Source: Bog-473 sp963726135 (lineage in GTDB: Bacteria > Actinomycetota > Acidimicrobiia > Acidimicrobiales > RAAP-2). From it: a stretch of 64,000 nt of DNA. Both the position numbers and the translations under genes were made by a program. Below the pieces are notes generated by a model, which saw nothing but the letters and a program-made list of their open reading frames with translations, did not search any database and had not been told where the DNA came from. Position 1 is the first letter of the stretch. Each line of letters opens with the position of its first letter. Positions 1 through 8,588 of the stretch are shown piece after piece. Location of the stretch: assembly GCA_963726135.1 (NCBI GenBank), contig CAVSBE010000008.1:1426001-1490000 (forward strand), in the 5' to 3' direction.

Positions 1-454
1 GGACGGAGATCTCGTGGACCCGCAGATGGTCCGGGTGCGGGTACTCGTTCTGGTTGTCGCCGTAGGTCACGATCACCTGAGGGCGCTCCCGGCGGATGAC
101 GGCGACCAGGCGGCCGACCGCCTCGTCGAGGGGCGCCTGCGCGAAGGAGTCCGGCCGCGTGTTGGCCTCCGAGTCGGGCATGCCCGAGTCGCGGTAGCCG
201 AGCAGGACGGTCTCGTCGTAGCCGATGATGTCAGTGGCCGCCTTGAGCTCGGCCATGCGGATGCGCCCGATGTCCGCCCGTACCTCGGGCGTGTCCATCG
301 CCGGGTTCAAGATGTCGCCCTCCTCGCCCCCGGTGCAGCACACCAGCACCGTCCGGACGCCCTCGGCGTGGTAGCGGGCCACCGTCGGGGCACCCTTCGA
401 GGCCTCGTCGTCGGGGTGTGCGTGGACGCACAGCAGGCAGAGGCGATCGGGCAC
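1..454 (-). CDS. mca: Mycothiol S-conjugate amidase, 5' part (cut by window edge)
   Basis: PIG-L/LmbE-type zinc amidase that cleaves mycothiol S-conjugates during detoxification in the cytoplasm of actinobacteria. The first 151 codons are present. The metal-binding motif AHPDDE is at residues 12-17 and HPDH at 140-143, with the family-typical TGGEEGDILNP stretch between them. The closely related MshB deacetylase is the alternative; the sequence around HPDDEASKGA favours Mca. GTG start at 454 has AAGG eight bases upstream. The C-terminal half lies outside the window. It is divergent from pspA. Confidence 0.88.
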   Translation of the reverse strand, partial: MPDRLCLLCVHAHPDDEASKGAPTVARYHAEGVRTVLVCCTGGEEGDILNPAMDTPEVRADIGRIRMAELKAATDIIGYDETVLLGYRDSGMPDSEANTRPDSFAQAPLDEAVGRLVAVIRRERPQVIVTYGDNQNEYPHPDHLRVHEISV

Positions 455-531
455 GGGGTGACCTTAGCGGCGTGCCTGCGCCGGCCCGCCCGGTGCCACC
501 CCTCCCCCGCTGGGCCTTATGCTCGGAGTCC

Positions 532-1311
532 ATGGCAGGCACGTTCAGTCGCTTCCTCGACATCTTCCGGTCCAAGGCGAACAAGGCCCTGGACAAGATG
601 GAGGACCCGCGGGACACCCTGGACCTCTCCTACGAGAAGCAGCTCGAGCAGCTGCAGAAGGTCCGGCGCGGGGTGGCCGACGTGGCCACCGCCCGCAAGC
701 GGATCGAACTGCAGGCCCAGGGTTTGCAGAAGCAGGCCGACAAGTTGCAGGGGCAGGCCAAGTCCGCGCTGCAGCAGGGGAACGAGGACCTGGCCCGCGA
801 GGCGCTGTCCCGGCGGGCCGCGCTCGGCGAGCAGCTGGCCGAGCTGAAGACCCAGCACGACCAGATCAGCGAGCAGGAACAGAAGCTCGTCCAGACCTCC
901 CAGGAGCTGCAGAGCCGGGTGGAGCGCTTCCGCACGCAGAAGGAGACGCTCAAAGCCTCCTACACGGCGGCTGAGGCGCAGACCAAGGTCGGCGAAGCCG
1001 TGTCGGGCATCTCCGACTCCACGCGCAACGCCGGCGCCACCATGCAGCGCGCCCAGGACAAGATCGCGGGCATGCAGGCGCGGGCGGGCGCCATCGACGA
1101 GCTGCTCGCCTCGGGCGCCCTCGACGACCTGACCCAGCCCGTCGACGACATCCAGAAGGAGCTCGACAAGGTGTCGAACACCTCGGTAGTGGACAACGAG
1201 CTGGCGGCGCTGAAGGCCGAGCTGGGGTCGGGCGGCGACGGCGCCGATGCCACCGCCGCCCTGCCGGCCGCCGAGCAGGGCGGCACCGGGACCGGGGGCG
1301 AGGGCGCCTGA
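532..1311 (+). CDS. pspA: Phage shock protein A (PspA/IM30 family)
   Basis: Membrane-associated ESCRT-III-like protein that coats and protects stressed cytoplasmic membrane. 259 aa; almost the whole of residues 20-220 is heptad-rich, Gln/Glu/Lys/Arg-rich helix as expected for PspA coiled coils, after the usual N-terminus with FSRFLDIFRSKANKALDKME. The tail is Gly/Ala-rich and probably disordered. The ATG at 532 was chosen over upstream in-frame starts because it begins the conserved helix. The TGA overlaps the htpX ATG by one base (TGATG), so the two are translationally coupled. First gene of a pspA-htpX-pspAB set. Confidence 0.93.
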   Translation: MAGTFSRFLDIFRSKANKALDKMEDPRDTLDLSYEKQLEQLQKVRRGVADVATARKRIELQAQGLQKQADKLQGQAKSALQQGNEDLAREALSRRAALGEQLAELKTQHDQISEQEQKLVQTSQELQSRVERFRTQKETLKASYTAAEAQTKVGEAVSGISDSTRNAGATMQRAQDKIAGMQARAGAIDELLASGALDDLTQPVDDIQKELDKVSNTSVVDNELAALKAELGSGGDGADATAALPAAEQGGTGTGGEGA

Positions 1312-2255
1312 TGGCAATCTCACGCAACATCAAGCCGGACCGTGGCCTGACGAGCCGGATGCTCATGACGGGGTTCTTCCTCGTCGTGCTCTACGCGGCG
1401 TTCATCGCCGTCCTCTTCGCGCTGCTCCACAGCCTCGTCCTGATCCTGGTCATCGGTTTCGGGCTCTTGTTCTGCCAGTACTTCTTCAGCGACAAGATCG
1501 CCATGTACGCCATGCACGCCAAGGAGGTCACGCCGGAGCAGGCCCCCCAGCTGCACGGCGTCGTCGACCGGTTGTGCGCCCTGGCCGACATGCCCAAGCC
1601 GCGTGTGGCCATCGCGACGACGGACATCCCCAACGCGTTCGCCACCGGGAGGAGCCCGAAGAAGGCGGTCGTCTGCGTCACGTCCGGCCTGCTGCGCCGC
1701 CTCGAGGAGCCCGAGGTCGAGGCGGTCCTCTCGCACGAGATCTCCCATGTGGCCCACCGCGACGTGGCGGTCATGACCATCGCCAGCGGCCTCGGCATGC
1801 TGGCCGGGCTGCTGACCCGGGTGATGTTCTACTCGGAGATCTTCGGTGGCGGCCGGGGCAACGACCAGAGCGGCGGGCAGGCGGCCCTCATCGAGATGAT
1901 CATCTTGTTGGTCTCGGTCGTCGTGTACTTCATCAGCTTCCTGCTGACCATGGCGCTGTCGCGCTACCGCGAGCTGGCGGCCGACCGGTCCGGCGCCTTG
2001 CTGATCGGCCGCCCTTCGTTGCTCGCCTCTGCACTGGTCAAGATCACCGGGGAGATGGGGCGCATACCGACCAAGGACCTGCGCTCCGCCGAGCCGTTCA
2101 ACGCCTTCTTCTTCACCCCGGCCGTGGCGAGCGGGGACGCCCAGGGCGCGGGCGGCGGCTTCAGCTTCGGCAACCTGTTCCGGACGCACCCGACGCTCGA
2201 GCGCCGGCTGGCTCAGCTCGACGCGCTCGAGCACCAGCTCGGCCAGGCCGGCTGA
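1311..2255 (+). CDS. htpX: HtpX-type M48 membrane metalloprotease
   Basis: Integral-membrane zinc endopeptidase that degrades misfolded membrane proteins. 314 aa. Two membrane helices near residues 17-58, zinc motif HEISH at 142-146, two further hydrophobic segments (about 150-170 and 188-208), and the downstream RELAAD motif supplying the third zinc ligand. Its location directly behind pspA, with a one-base overlap, fits joint action in envelope stress, a pairing known in actinobacteria. Length and motifs are normal for the family. Confidence 0.93.
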   Translation: MAISRNIKPDRGLTSRMLMTGFFLVVLYAAFIAVLFALLHSLVLILVIGFGLLFCQYFFSDKIAMYAMHAKEVTPEQAPQLHGVVDRLCALADMPKPRVAIATTDIPNAFATGRSPKKAVVCVTSGLLRRLEEPEVEAVLSHEISHVAHRDVAVMTIASGLGMLAGLLTRVMFYSEIFGGGRGNDQSGGQAALIEMIILLVSVVVYFISFLLTMALSRYRELAADRSGALLIGRPSLLASALVKITGEMGRIPTKDLRSAEPFNAFFFTPAVASGDAQGAGGGFSFGNLFRTHPTLERRLAQLDALEHQLGQAG

Positions 2256-2274
2256 GCCGGTAGCCTCGCCGGCG

Positions 2275-2847
2275 GTGGGGCTCTTCGACACCATCCTGGG
2301 CCGCACCAAGCCCGTCCGGGCCAACCTCGACGCCTTGTTCGCCCTGCCCACTGCGGCACTCACCCTGCAGAGTGCCGGAGGACTGGTGTCCTCCGGCCAC
2401 GCCGGCGTCTGCTGGAAGCCACCACCGGGCCAGAAGACGGCAGACGCGCAGAACGAGGTGTCCGAGCTGGTCGGCGAGGGCTTCGACTCCGCGGTTGACT
2501 CCTTCGACTACGGCTGGCTGCTCCTCGACGATCCCGACATCGAGGAGCTGGTCACCAAAATTCACATGGCGAACTCCACCCTGCAGGACAACGGCTGGGG
2601 TCCCCAGCTGCTGTGCTCGGTGTTCGGGTTCGTCCCCGGGCCCGACGCGCCGGGCGATGCCAAGCCGTTCCGGCTCGTCTACCTGTTCAAGCGCGGCACG
2701 TTCTACCCGTTCGCCGCGGTGGACGCGCAGAAGGAGCGGCGCGACACCGAGCTGGAGCTGCGCATCCGCACCATGGTGGGTGTCGACCTGCCGGTGGAGG
2801 CCGACCTGTCGCGCTGGTTCCCCATGTGGGACATGCCGGTCGCGTGA
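2275..2847 (+). CDS. pspAB: PspA-associated protein PspAB
   Basis: 190-aa cytoplasmic protein beginning MGLFDTILGR with GTG at 2275, nineteen bases after htpX. The N-terminal GLFD..LGRTK and the YLFKRGTFYPFAP-like block near residues 140-155 resemble the family annotated PspAB, which co-occurs with PspA and HtpX in actinobacteria. Its biochemical role is not established; a partner in membrane stress sensing is the reasonable inference. No membrane segment or catalytic motif is visible. The assignment rests largely on gene order and overall resemblance. Confidence 0.75.
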   Translation: MGLFDTILGRTKPVRANLDALFALPTAALTLQSAGGLVSSGHAGVCWKPPPGQKTADAQNEVSELVGEGFDSAVDSFDYGWLLLDDPDIEELVTKIHMANSTLQDNGWGPQLLCSVFGFVPGPDAPGDAKPFRLVYLFKRGTFYPFAAVDAQKERRDTELELRIRTMVGVDLPVEADLSRWFPMWDMPVA

Positions 2848-2866
2848 CCCGTGGCGTGACGGCGAC

Positions 2867-3613
2867 GTGACCGAGGCGGTCGAGCGGCTCATCGCCCTGG
2901 AGGGAGCGGTCAACTTCCGCGACCTCGGCGGGTACGCGACCGGGACGGGGACGCGGACGCGCTGGCGGACGCTGTTCCGCGCCGACGGCCTGGGCGAGTT
3001 GACCGAAGCCGACCTCTCCGTGCTGCGGGCCCTCGGCATCCGGACGGTCATCGACCTGCGATCGGCAGAGGAGCTGGAGCGCGGCCGGTTCGACGTCGAC
3101 GCGCACCCGGTCGCGTTCCACCACTTCCCCTTCCTGGAGGACCTGCCCGACGCGGAGGAATTCGATCGGCGGCCGGGCTTCCTCGGCTCGCAGTACCGCG
3201 AGTTCCTCAACGATGCCGGCGACCAGATCCGGTCCGCCCTCGAGGTCCTCGCCGCCCCCGGTACGTTGCCGGCCGTCTTCCACTGCACAGCCGGCAAGGA
3301 CCGCACCGGGGTCTTGTCGGCCATCGTGCTCTCGCTCCTCGGCGTCGACGAGCCGACGGTGGTGGCCGACTACGCGCTCAGCGGCGACGCCATGCTGCGC
3401 CTGCGGGCGAAGCTCATCGTGAAGTACCCCGAGGGCCGGGACTCCATTGAGAACCTCGCCGAGGTGTTCTCGGCCGACCCGGCCCAGATGGAGCAGCTGC
3501 TCCAGCATCTCAGGGAGCGCTACGGCTCGGTGGACGCCTACGTCGCCGGACTGGGCACGGGTCCGGCCGTGGTCAAGGGCCTGCGGGCCGGGCTCCTCGA
3601 GCGGGCGGACTAG
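2867..3613 (+). CDS. Tyrosine/dual-specificity phosphatase (Tyr_phosphatase_3 family)
   Basis: 248-aa protein phosphatase of the actinobacterial PtpB-like family. It has the N-terminal NFRDLGGY signature (residues 16-23), VIDLRSAEE (61-69) and the catalytic P-loop HCTAGKDRTG with Cys140 and Arg146. Substrate may be phospho-tyrosine, phospho-serine or phosphoinositide; sequence alone does not decide. GTG at 2867 gives the family-typical start just before the substrate-binding region. It lies 19 bases after pspAB and may be in the same transcript. Its TAG overlaps the opposing gene's stop in a shared CTAG. Confidence 0.88.
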   Translation: MTEAVERLIALEGAVNFRDLGGYATGTGTRTRWRTLFRADGLGELTEADLSVLRALGIRTVIDLRSAEELERGRFDVDAHPVAFHHFPFLEDLPDAEEFDRRPGFLGSQYREFLNDAGDQIRSALEVLAAPGTLPAVFHCTAGKDRTGVLSAIVLSLLGVDEPTVVADYALSGDAMLRLRAKLIVKYPEGRDSIENLAEVFSADPAQMEQLLQHLRERYGSVDAYVAGLGTGPAVVKGLRAGLLERAD

Positions 3614-3948
3614 GACAACGAGGCCTCGGCCGCCTCGCCGTCGTCGTCCTCCCGGACATCGGGCCGCATCCGGTCGATGGCGCCGGCGAGCGCCAGGTCG
3701 AGCAGCGTGATGCCGCCCGAGTCGTGCGTGGTGAGGGCCAGACGGACGGTGTTCCACCGGATGTCGATGTCGGGGTGGTGGTTGGCCGCCTCCGCGGCGG
3801 CGCCGACGGCGTTGACGAATTCGAGGGCGGCGGCGAAGTCGTGCAGCTTGACGGAGGTCACGAGGACGTCGCCCTGACGGGCCCAGCTCAGGTGCTGCTC
3901 GTCCAGCGCGGTGTCGACCTCGGCCTGCGTCAGCACGGGCTGGCTCAC
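3610..3948 (-). CDS. 4a-hydroxytetrahydrobiopterin dehydratase (pterin carbinolamine dehydratase)
   Basis: 112-aa small enzyme of the PCD/DCoH family. The active-site NHHPDIDIRWNTV block is at about residues 56-68 with the paired histidines, followed by LTTHDSGGITLLD. The usual role is recycling of the carbinolamine form of pterin cofactors. Start is GTG at 3948, which overlaps the fumC stop (GTGA), so it is translated from the fumC message. It ends convergent with the phosphatase gene, sharing CTAG. Confidence 0.88.
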   Translation of the reverse strand: MSQPVLTQAEVDTALDEQHLSWARQGDVLVTSVKLHDFAAALEFVNAVGAAAEAANHHPDIDIRWNTVRLALTTHDSGGITLLDLALAGAIDRMRPDVREDDDGEAAEASLS

Positions 3949-5333
3949 GGGTGTGTCATGTCCTCGGGGCGGACGGCGGCATCGAACTCCTCCCCGGTCA
4001 GGTAGCCCAGGGTCAGCGCCGCCTCCCTGAGGGTCGTGCCCTCCTTGTGCGCCTTCTTGGCCACCTCGGCCGCCTTGTCGTAGCCGATGCCCGGCGCCAG
4101 CGCCGTGACCAGCATGAGCGAATTGGCGAGGTGCCGTTGAATCTGCGGGAGGTCGGGCTTGAGGCCCTCGACGCAGAATTCGCGGAAGCTGCGGCATGCG
4201 TCGGTCATCAGCTCGATCGACTGCATGACGTTGTAGGCGATGACAGGCTTGGCCACGTTGAGCTCGAGATTGCCTCGGCTCCCTGCGGTGGTCACGGCGG
4301 TGTCGTTCCCGATGACCTGGATCCCGACCATGATCATGGCCTCGCTCTGCGTGGGGTTGACCTTCCCCGGCATGATGGACGATCCCGGCTCGTTCTCGGG
4401 CAGGACGAGCTCACCGAGCCCGCTGCGCGGGCCCGAGCCCAGCCAGCGGAGGTCATCGGCGATCTTCATCAACGACACGGCGAGCGTCTTGAGGGCGCCG
4501 TGCGTGAACACGAGCGCGTCGTGGGCGGCCAGCGCGGCGAACTTGTTGGGCGCGGTCACGAAGGGCAGCCCGGTCGCCCCCGCGATCGCCGCCGCCACCC
4601 GGGAACCGAACTCGGGATGCGTGTTGAGCCCGGTGCCCACGGCGCTGCCGCCGGCGGCCAGCTCGTAGAGGCCCGGGAGTGTCCGCTCAATGCGATCGAT
4701 GTCCGCCGTCAACTGCGCGACGTACCCTGAGAGCTCCTGGCCGAGCGTCAGCGGCACGGCATCCATCAGGTGCGTGCGGCCGATCTTCGTCACCCCGGCG
4801 AACGCGAGCTCCTTGTCCAAGAGGGCGTCCCGCAGCGCCGCCACCGAAGGCAGGAGCCGGTGCACGATCTCTTCCACCGCGGCGACGTGCATCGCGGTCG
4901 GGAACGTGTCGTTCGACGACTGCGACATGTTGACGTGGTCGTTGGGGTGGACGGGCTTCTTGGATCCCATGGTGCCGCCGGCGAGCTCAATGGCGCGGTT
5001 GGAGATGACCTCGTTGGCGTTCATGTTGGTCTGCGTGCCGCTGCCGGTCTGCCAGACGCGCAAGGGGAAGTGGTCGTCGAGCGCACCCTTGGCCACCTCC
5101 CCCGCCGCCTGCTGAATCGGGCCGGCCAGCGCGTCGTCGAGCTTGCCGAGGTCGCGGTTCACCGCGGCGGACGCCCCTTTGAGGATCCCGAAGGCCCTGA
5201 TCAGCGGCTTGGGCATCGTCTCGGTGCCGATGGCGAAGTGATGCAGCGAACGCTGCGTCTGCGCCCCCCAGTACCGGTCGGCGGGGACCTCGATCTCCCC
5301 CATGCTGTCGCTCTCGATGCGGGTGCTGGTCAC
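3945..5333 (-). CDS. fumC: Class II fumarate hydratase
   Basis: 462-aa TCA-cycle enzyme interconverting fumarate and malate. The superfamily signature GSSIMPGKVNP is at residues 317-327, GSGTQTNMNANEV at about 97-109 and GRTHLMDA (catalytic His188) at 185-192; length is standard. GTG at 5333 begins a short leader before MGEIEVPADRYWG, and a start at the ATG for Met11 is possible. Coupled to the pterin dehydratase by a GTGA overlap. Class II enzymes lack the iron-sulphur cluster and are oxygen-stable. Confidence 0.95.
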   Translation of the reverse strand: MTSTRIESDSMGEIEVPADRYWGAQTQRSLHHFAIGTETMPKPLIRAFGILKGASAAVNRDLGKLDDALAGPIQQAAGEVAKGALDDHFPLRVWQTGSGTQTNMNANEVISNRAIELAGGTMGSKKPVHPNDHVNMSQSSNDTFPTAMHVAAVEEIVHRLLPSVAALRDALLDKELAFAGVTKIGRTHLMDAVPLTLGQELSGYVAQLTADIDRIERTLPGLYELAAGGSAVGTGLNTHPEFGSRVAAAIAGATGLPFVTAPNKFAALAAHDALVFTHGALKTLAVSLMKIADDLRWLGSGPRSGLGELVLPENEPGSSIMPGKVNPTQSEAMIMVGIQVIGNDTAVTTAGSRGNLELNVAKPVIAYNVMQSIELMTDACRSFREFCVEGLKPDLPQIQRHLANSLMLVTALAPGIGYDKAAEVAKKAHKEGTTLREAALTLGYLTGEEFDAAVRPEDMTHP

Positions 5334-5374
5334 GCCGGCCAGCTTAGGACCGGCGGCCGCGGCCGATCCGCCGC

Positions 5375-6019
5375 TCAGCCGCCGTCGAGCAATTTGATGG
5401 CGGCCTCTCTGGTCGGCACACCGAGCTTGCGCAGAATGGCCGACACGTGGCTGCGGACGGTCGTCGGTGAGACGAAGAGGCGCCCGGAGATCTCGCCCGT
5501 GCTGGCCCCTTTCCGCATCAGCTCGAGCACGTCCCACTCGCGCCCGGTCAGGCGGGCGGTCTGGCCATCGGGCACGGCGATCCGGCGCTGCTCCCGGTCG
5601 CGGAATTCGTCCACGAGGCGAGCCACGAGGGTGCCGGGCAGCATGGCCTCGCCGGCCAGCACGCGCTGGAGCGCGTCGCCGATGGAGGCCTCGTCGATCC
5701 CTTTCAGCAGATACCCGGAGGCCCCCGCGCGGAGCGCGTCGAAGAGGTCCTCGTCCTGTCGTGACACCGTCAGCATGACGACGGCGGTGTCGGGCAACGC
5801 GCCGGTGATCTGAGCCGCGGCCGCGATCCCGTTCCCCGGCATGTTGATGTCGAGGAGGCAGACGTCGGGGTGCGCCTCCTTCGCCCCGCGCACCGCCGAG
5901 GCGGCGTCAGAGGCCTCGGCGCAGACCTGGAAATTGCCGCTGCGCTCCAGGGCCGTGCGGACCATCACGCGGGTCCGGGCGTGGTCGTCGGCCAGGAGCA
6001 CGCTCACCGGGCCGCTCAC
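5375..6019 (-). CDS. NarL/LuxR-family response regulator
   Basis: 214-aa cytoplasmic transcription regulator. Receiver domain residues about 5-120 with acidic pocket ADDH, phospho-acceptor Asp57 in LLDINMPG, and Lys in YLLKG; LuxR-type helix-turn-helix at about 150-210 (TGREWDVLELMRKGAS, FVSPTTVRSHVSAILRKLG). GTG at 6019 overlaps the kinase TGA by four bases. A second GTG at 6007 would trim four residues. It forms a pair with the upstream kinase; the divergent secreted-protein genes are plausible targets (inference). Confidence 0.92.
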   Translation of the reverse strand: MSGPVSVLLADDHARTRVMVRTALERSGNFQVCAEASDAASAVRGAKEAHPDVCLLDINMPGNGIAAAAQITGALPDTAVVMLTVSRQDEDLFDALRAGASGYLLKGIDEASIGDALQRVLAGEAMLPGTLVARLVDEFRDREQRRIAVPDGQTARLTGREWDVLELMRKGASTGEISGRLFVSPTTVRSHVSAILRKLGVPTREAAIKLLDGG

Positions 6020-7638
6020 CGGAACGCCACCTCCACGCGGGTCCCCCGCTGTGGCCATGAGGACAGGCTGAACTCCGCCCCGACCGAGGCCGCCCGCTCC
6101 TCCATGCTGAGGAGGCCGAAGCCTCCGGAGACCTCGGCGCCACCGGGGACGAAGCCGCAGCCGTCGTCCTCTATCACGAGCCGGACCCGGCCGTCGCACT
6201 CCAGCGTGACCTTCACCTGCTCGGATGCGCCGTGGTTCGCCGCGTTCGTCATGGCCTCGCGCACGATGCGGAGCAGGTTCTCGGTGACCTCCCCAGGCAC
6301 GACGACGTCCTCGGCCAGCTCGAGATCGACGTCCACCCCGAGGCGTGACCCGAGATCCTCCGCGGTCTGGGCGATGGCACAGTGCAGCGACTGCGGGTGC
6401 GACACCGAGAGGACCGTGATGGCCCGGCGCGCCTCGTCCAGAGCCCGGTCGGCAGCTCCCGCAAGTTCCCGCACGTCCACCGTGGCCGGACAGGCCGCGG
6501 TGAAGCCGCGGGTCTTGCTGGCGATGAACGCCAGCTCGTGCGCCAGGCCGTCGTGCAGCTCGCGGGCGATGCGTCGCCGCTCCTCGGCCGTCGCCTGCTG
6601 CTCGAGCTTCTGATGAGCGGCCCAGTTGGCCAGGGCGAGCTCGAGGAAGTTCCCCAGGGCGATGCAGCGGTCGACGCACTCGGCGGGGAGCGGAGCGCCG
6701 CGGCTGGACAGCGCAAGCACCCCGTGCAGCACCCCGTCGGGGCAGACCGGCACCCAGGCGCCGTGGGTGATGCCGGACTCGGCGAGCACGGCCCCGAAGA
6801 CCGGTCCGAGCATTTCGGGGCCCAAGGGGGCGGTGACGGGCCGCCCCGTCGCCACGGCGTCCCGCAGCCCCGGATGTTCCTCGAGCGGCCAGCTCTCGGC
6901 GATGTGCAGGCCGAACTCGTCGTACTGCGCATCGACCGACACCATGCCGTCTTCGATCCTGAGGTAGGACGCCCGCCGGATCTCCGAGCCCAACGGGGAA
7001 GCGATGCGTGTCGCCAGCTGGGTGCCCAGCGCGGTGATCGCCGATGGCTCCGACAGCGAGGTCAGCTGGCGCGCCGCCGTGTTGATTGCCGCCTCCTGGT
7101 TCAAGAGCCTCGTCGTGCGCTCGTTGGCTACCACCAGCCGGTGTCGCAGGGCATGGACGGCGACGGACAGCATGGCGCCGATGGAGCCGATCAGGAAGAG
7201 CCGCCTCGGGATCGCCGCGGCCATGTGCGGGCTCGTCACGGACACCGCGAGGAGTGCGGCCAGGACGACGACGAGGACGACGGCCGACTCCCAGCGCTCG
7301 CCGTAGAGGGCGACGCCGACGAGCGGCATGAACAGCAGGACGCCGAGCCCGCTGTCGACACCGCCGGTCGACACCATGAGAAGGGCCACCGATGCCGTGT
7401 AGAGGGAGGCCCCGATGAGAAAGGTGGGAGGAAGCGCCGCGCGGCGGTGCACGACTCCGACGGCGCAGACGACAAGCAGCAGCGTGCTCACCCAGAAGGC
7501 CCTCATGTCCGTCGGGCCCGGCGGCCAGGCCGCGCTGAGTTGGCCGGCCAGGGCGACCGCGACGAAGGGCACATAGGCGGCGACGCGCTCACGCAGGACC
7601 GGGGGCTGCACGCTCAGGTATCGGCCGGGACGATCCAC
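6016..7638 (-). CDS. Membrane sensor histidine kinase (HisKA_3/DesK-NarX type)
   Basis: About 540 aa. Several hydrophobic helices fill the first 140 residues, a GAF-like region follows, then the dimerisation helix RRRIARELHDGLAHEL with phospho-acceptor His near residue 345 and a C-terminal HATPase with NAANHGA, EDDGCGF and GFGLLSMEERA. It autophosphorylates and signals to the overlapping response regulator. The start is uncertain: an open frame continues to a GTG at 7830 but that extension looks non-coding, so the GTG at 7638 is used; GTG 7611 is also possible. Confidence 0.88.
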   Translation of the reverse strand: MDRPGRYLSVQPPVLRERVAAYVPFVAVALAGQLSAAWPPGPTDMRAFWVSTLLLVVCAVGVVHRRAALPPTFLIGASLYTASVALLMVSTGGVDSGLGVLLFMPLVGVALYGERWESAVVLVVVLAALLAVSVTSPHMAAAIPRRLFLIGSIGAMLSVAVHALRHRLVVANERTTRLLNQEAAINTAARQLTSLSEPSAITALGTQLATRIASPLGSEIRRASYLRIEDGMVSVDAQYDEFGLHIAESWPLEEHPGLRDAVATGRPVTAPLGPEMLGPVFGAVLAESGITHGAWVPVCPDGVLHGVLALSSRGAPLPAECVDRCIALGNFLELALANWAAHQKLEQQATAEERRRIARELHDGLAHELAFIASKTRGFTAACPATVDVRELAGAADRALDEARRAITVLSVSHPQSLHCAIAQTAEDLGSRLGVDVDLELAEDVVVPGEVTENLLRIVREAMTNAANHGASEQVKVTLECDGRVRLVIEDDGCGFVPGGAEVSGGFGLLSMEERAASVGAEFSLSSWPQRGTRVEVAFR

Positions 7639-7875
7639 GACCTGAGCGCTTCGACCTGGGGTTCTGTCCGCCTGTTGCGTCACGGCCGGCCGGCAGCGGC
7701 CCTGCACCTGCCGCGAGGGGAATGCCCGCTCACCGGTTTCGCCGTGGCCCTCCCGGCACGGTGTCCAAATGGCTCGACACCGCTCAAGACCCGCTGTCGC
7801 GACTCCGACCCCCAAGTTGGAACGCGCCACAGAAGCGCGCCCCGGATCGATACCGACAACGGAAAGCAGGAGTAG

Positions 7876-8499
7876 ATGAAGATCAAGATGGGCAGAATGT
7901 CCCGGCGGATGAAGATCGTGTCCGCAGTCTGCGGCGCCGTGTTGGCCGGCGCAGGGGCCTACGCGGCAACGAACTGGGTGGTGGGCCTGAACGCCGGCTC
8001 GTCCGGCGAGGGCCAGTCGGCCGCCATCTCCAACCTGAGCATCACCGCCGTGGCGTCACCCGCGGCGACCAACCTCCTGTACCCCGGGGGCAACGGCGAC
8101 GTCGTCGTCACGATCTCGAACCCGAACCCGTACCCGGTCACGGTCACGGCGGTGCAGTTGCCGACCAACACGACCTACGCCACCGGGTACACGACGAGTG
8201 CGCTCTCGACCACGCAGACCGGTTGCATCGCCACGACCCCGAGCGGCGTGACGTGGAACTTCTCCACCGCGACGAGCGGAACCACCCACACCCTGACCAC
8301 GGCGCTCACCGTGGGAGCCAGCGGGCAGGCGAACAACCCGCTCGCGGTGACGTTGACCAACGATGCCAGCATGGCGACGACCACGCCCGCCGCCTGTGCC
8401 GCCACCTACTTCTCCCTCCCGTCCTTCACCGGTGTCACCGCAACCGGCGGGTCGGGGACCTCGACCACGACCCCCGCCACGGATAGCTGGACGAGCTGA
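7876..8499 (+). CDS. Secreted protein with TNWVV-GSSGE motif (TasA-like architecture?)
   Basis: 207-aa exported protein, family unnamed to me. Basic N-terminus, hydrophobic segment at residues 13-29 and likely signal-peptidase cleavage after AYA (30). The mature N-terminus ATNWVVGLNAGSSGE is shared with the next gene. The rest is Thr/Ser/Val-rich beta-type sequence, with NLLYPGGNGDVVVTISNPNP reminiscent of the N-P-G...N pattern in TasA/camelysin-type fibre proteins (inference only). Two Cys may pair. AGGAG lies three bases before ATG. Divergent from the sensor kinase; a 9-bp hairpin follows the stop. Confidence 0.7.
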   Translation: MKIKMGRMSRRMKIVSAVCGAVLAGAGAYAATNWVVGLNAGSSGEGQSAAISNLSITAVASPAATNLLYPGGNGDVVVTISNPNPYPVTVTAVQLPTNTTYATGYTTSALSTTQTGCIATTPSGVTWNFSTATSGTTHTLTTALTVGASGQANNPLAVTLTNDASMATTTPAACAATYFSLPSFTGVTATGGSGTSTTTPATDSWTS

Positions 8500-8502
8500 T
8501 CG

Positions 8503-8526
8503 GTCCTCTCCCGCCCCGGAGAGGAC
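8503..8526 (+). terminator. Hairpin after first secreted-protein gene
   Basis: Perfect 9-bp stem GTCCTCTCC / GGAGAGGAC with a 6-base loop, starting four bases after the stop of the upstream gene. There is no U-run, so it could be a transcript-end stabiliser or partial terminator reducing expression of the downstream secreted protein. Confidence 0.5.
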
Positions 8527-8532
8527 GCCCCA

Positions 8533-8588
8533 GAGAACGACGAGGAGGGCCGCCGAGCATGCGGCTTGGCAGACTCCTCGTCGTTCTC
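8533..8588 (+). promoter_or_regulatory. 15-bp inverted repeat sequestering a ribosome-binding site
   Basis: GAGAACGACGAGGAG (8533-8547) and CTCCTCGTCGTTCTC (8574-8588) are perfectly complementary. The left arm contains most of the AGGAGGG Shine-Dalgarno of the gene starting at 8559, the start codon lies in the 26-base loop, and the right arm is inside codons 6-10. The mRNA hairpin would hide the ribosome-binding site. Thermal, ribosome-coupled or ligand/protein control is inference. Confidence 0.65.
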
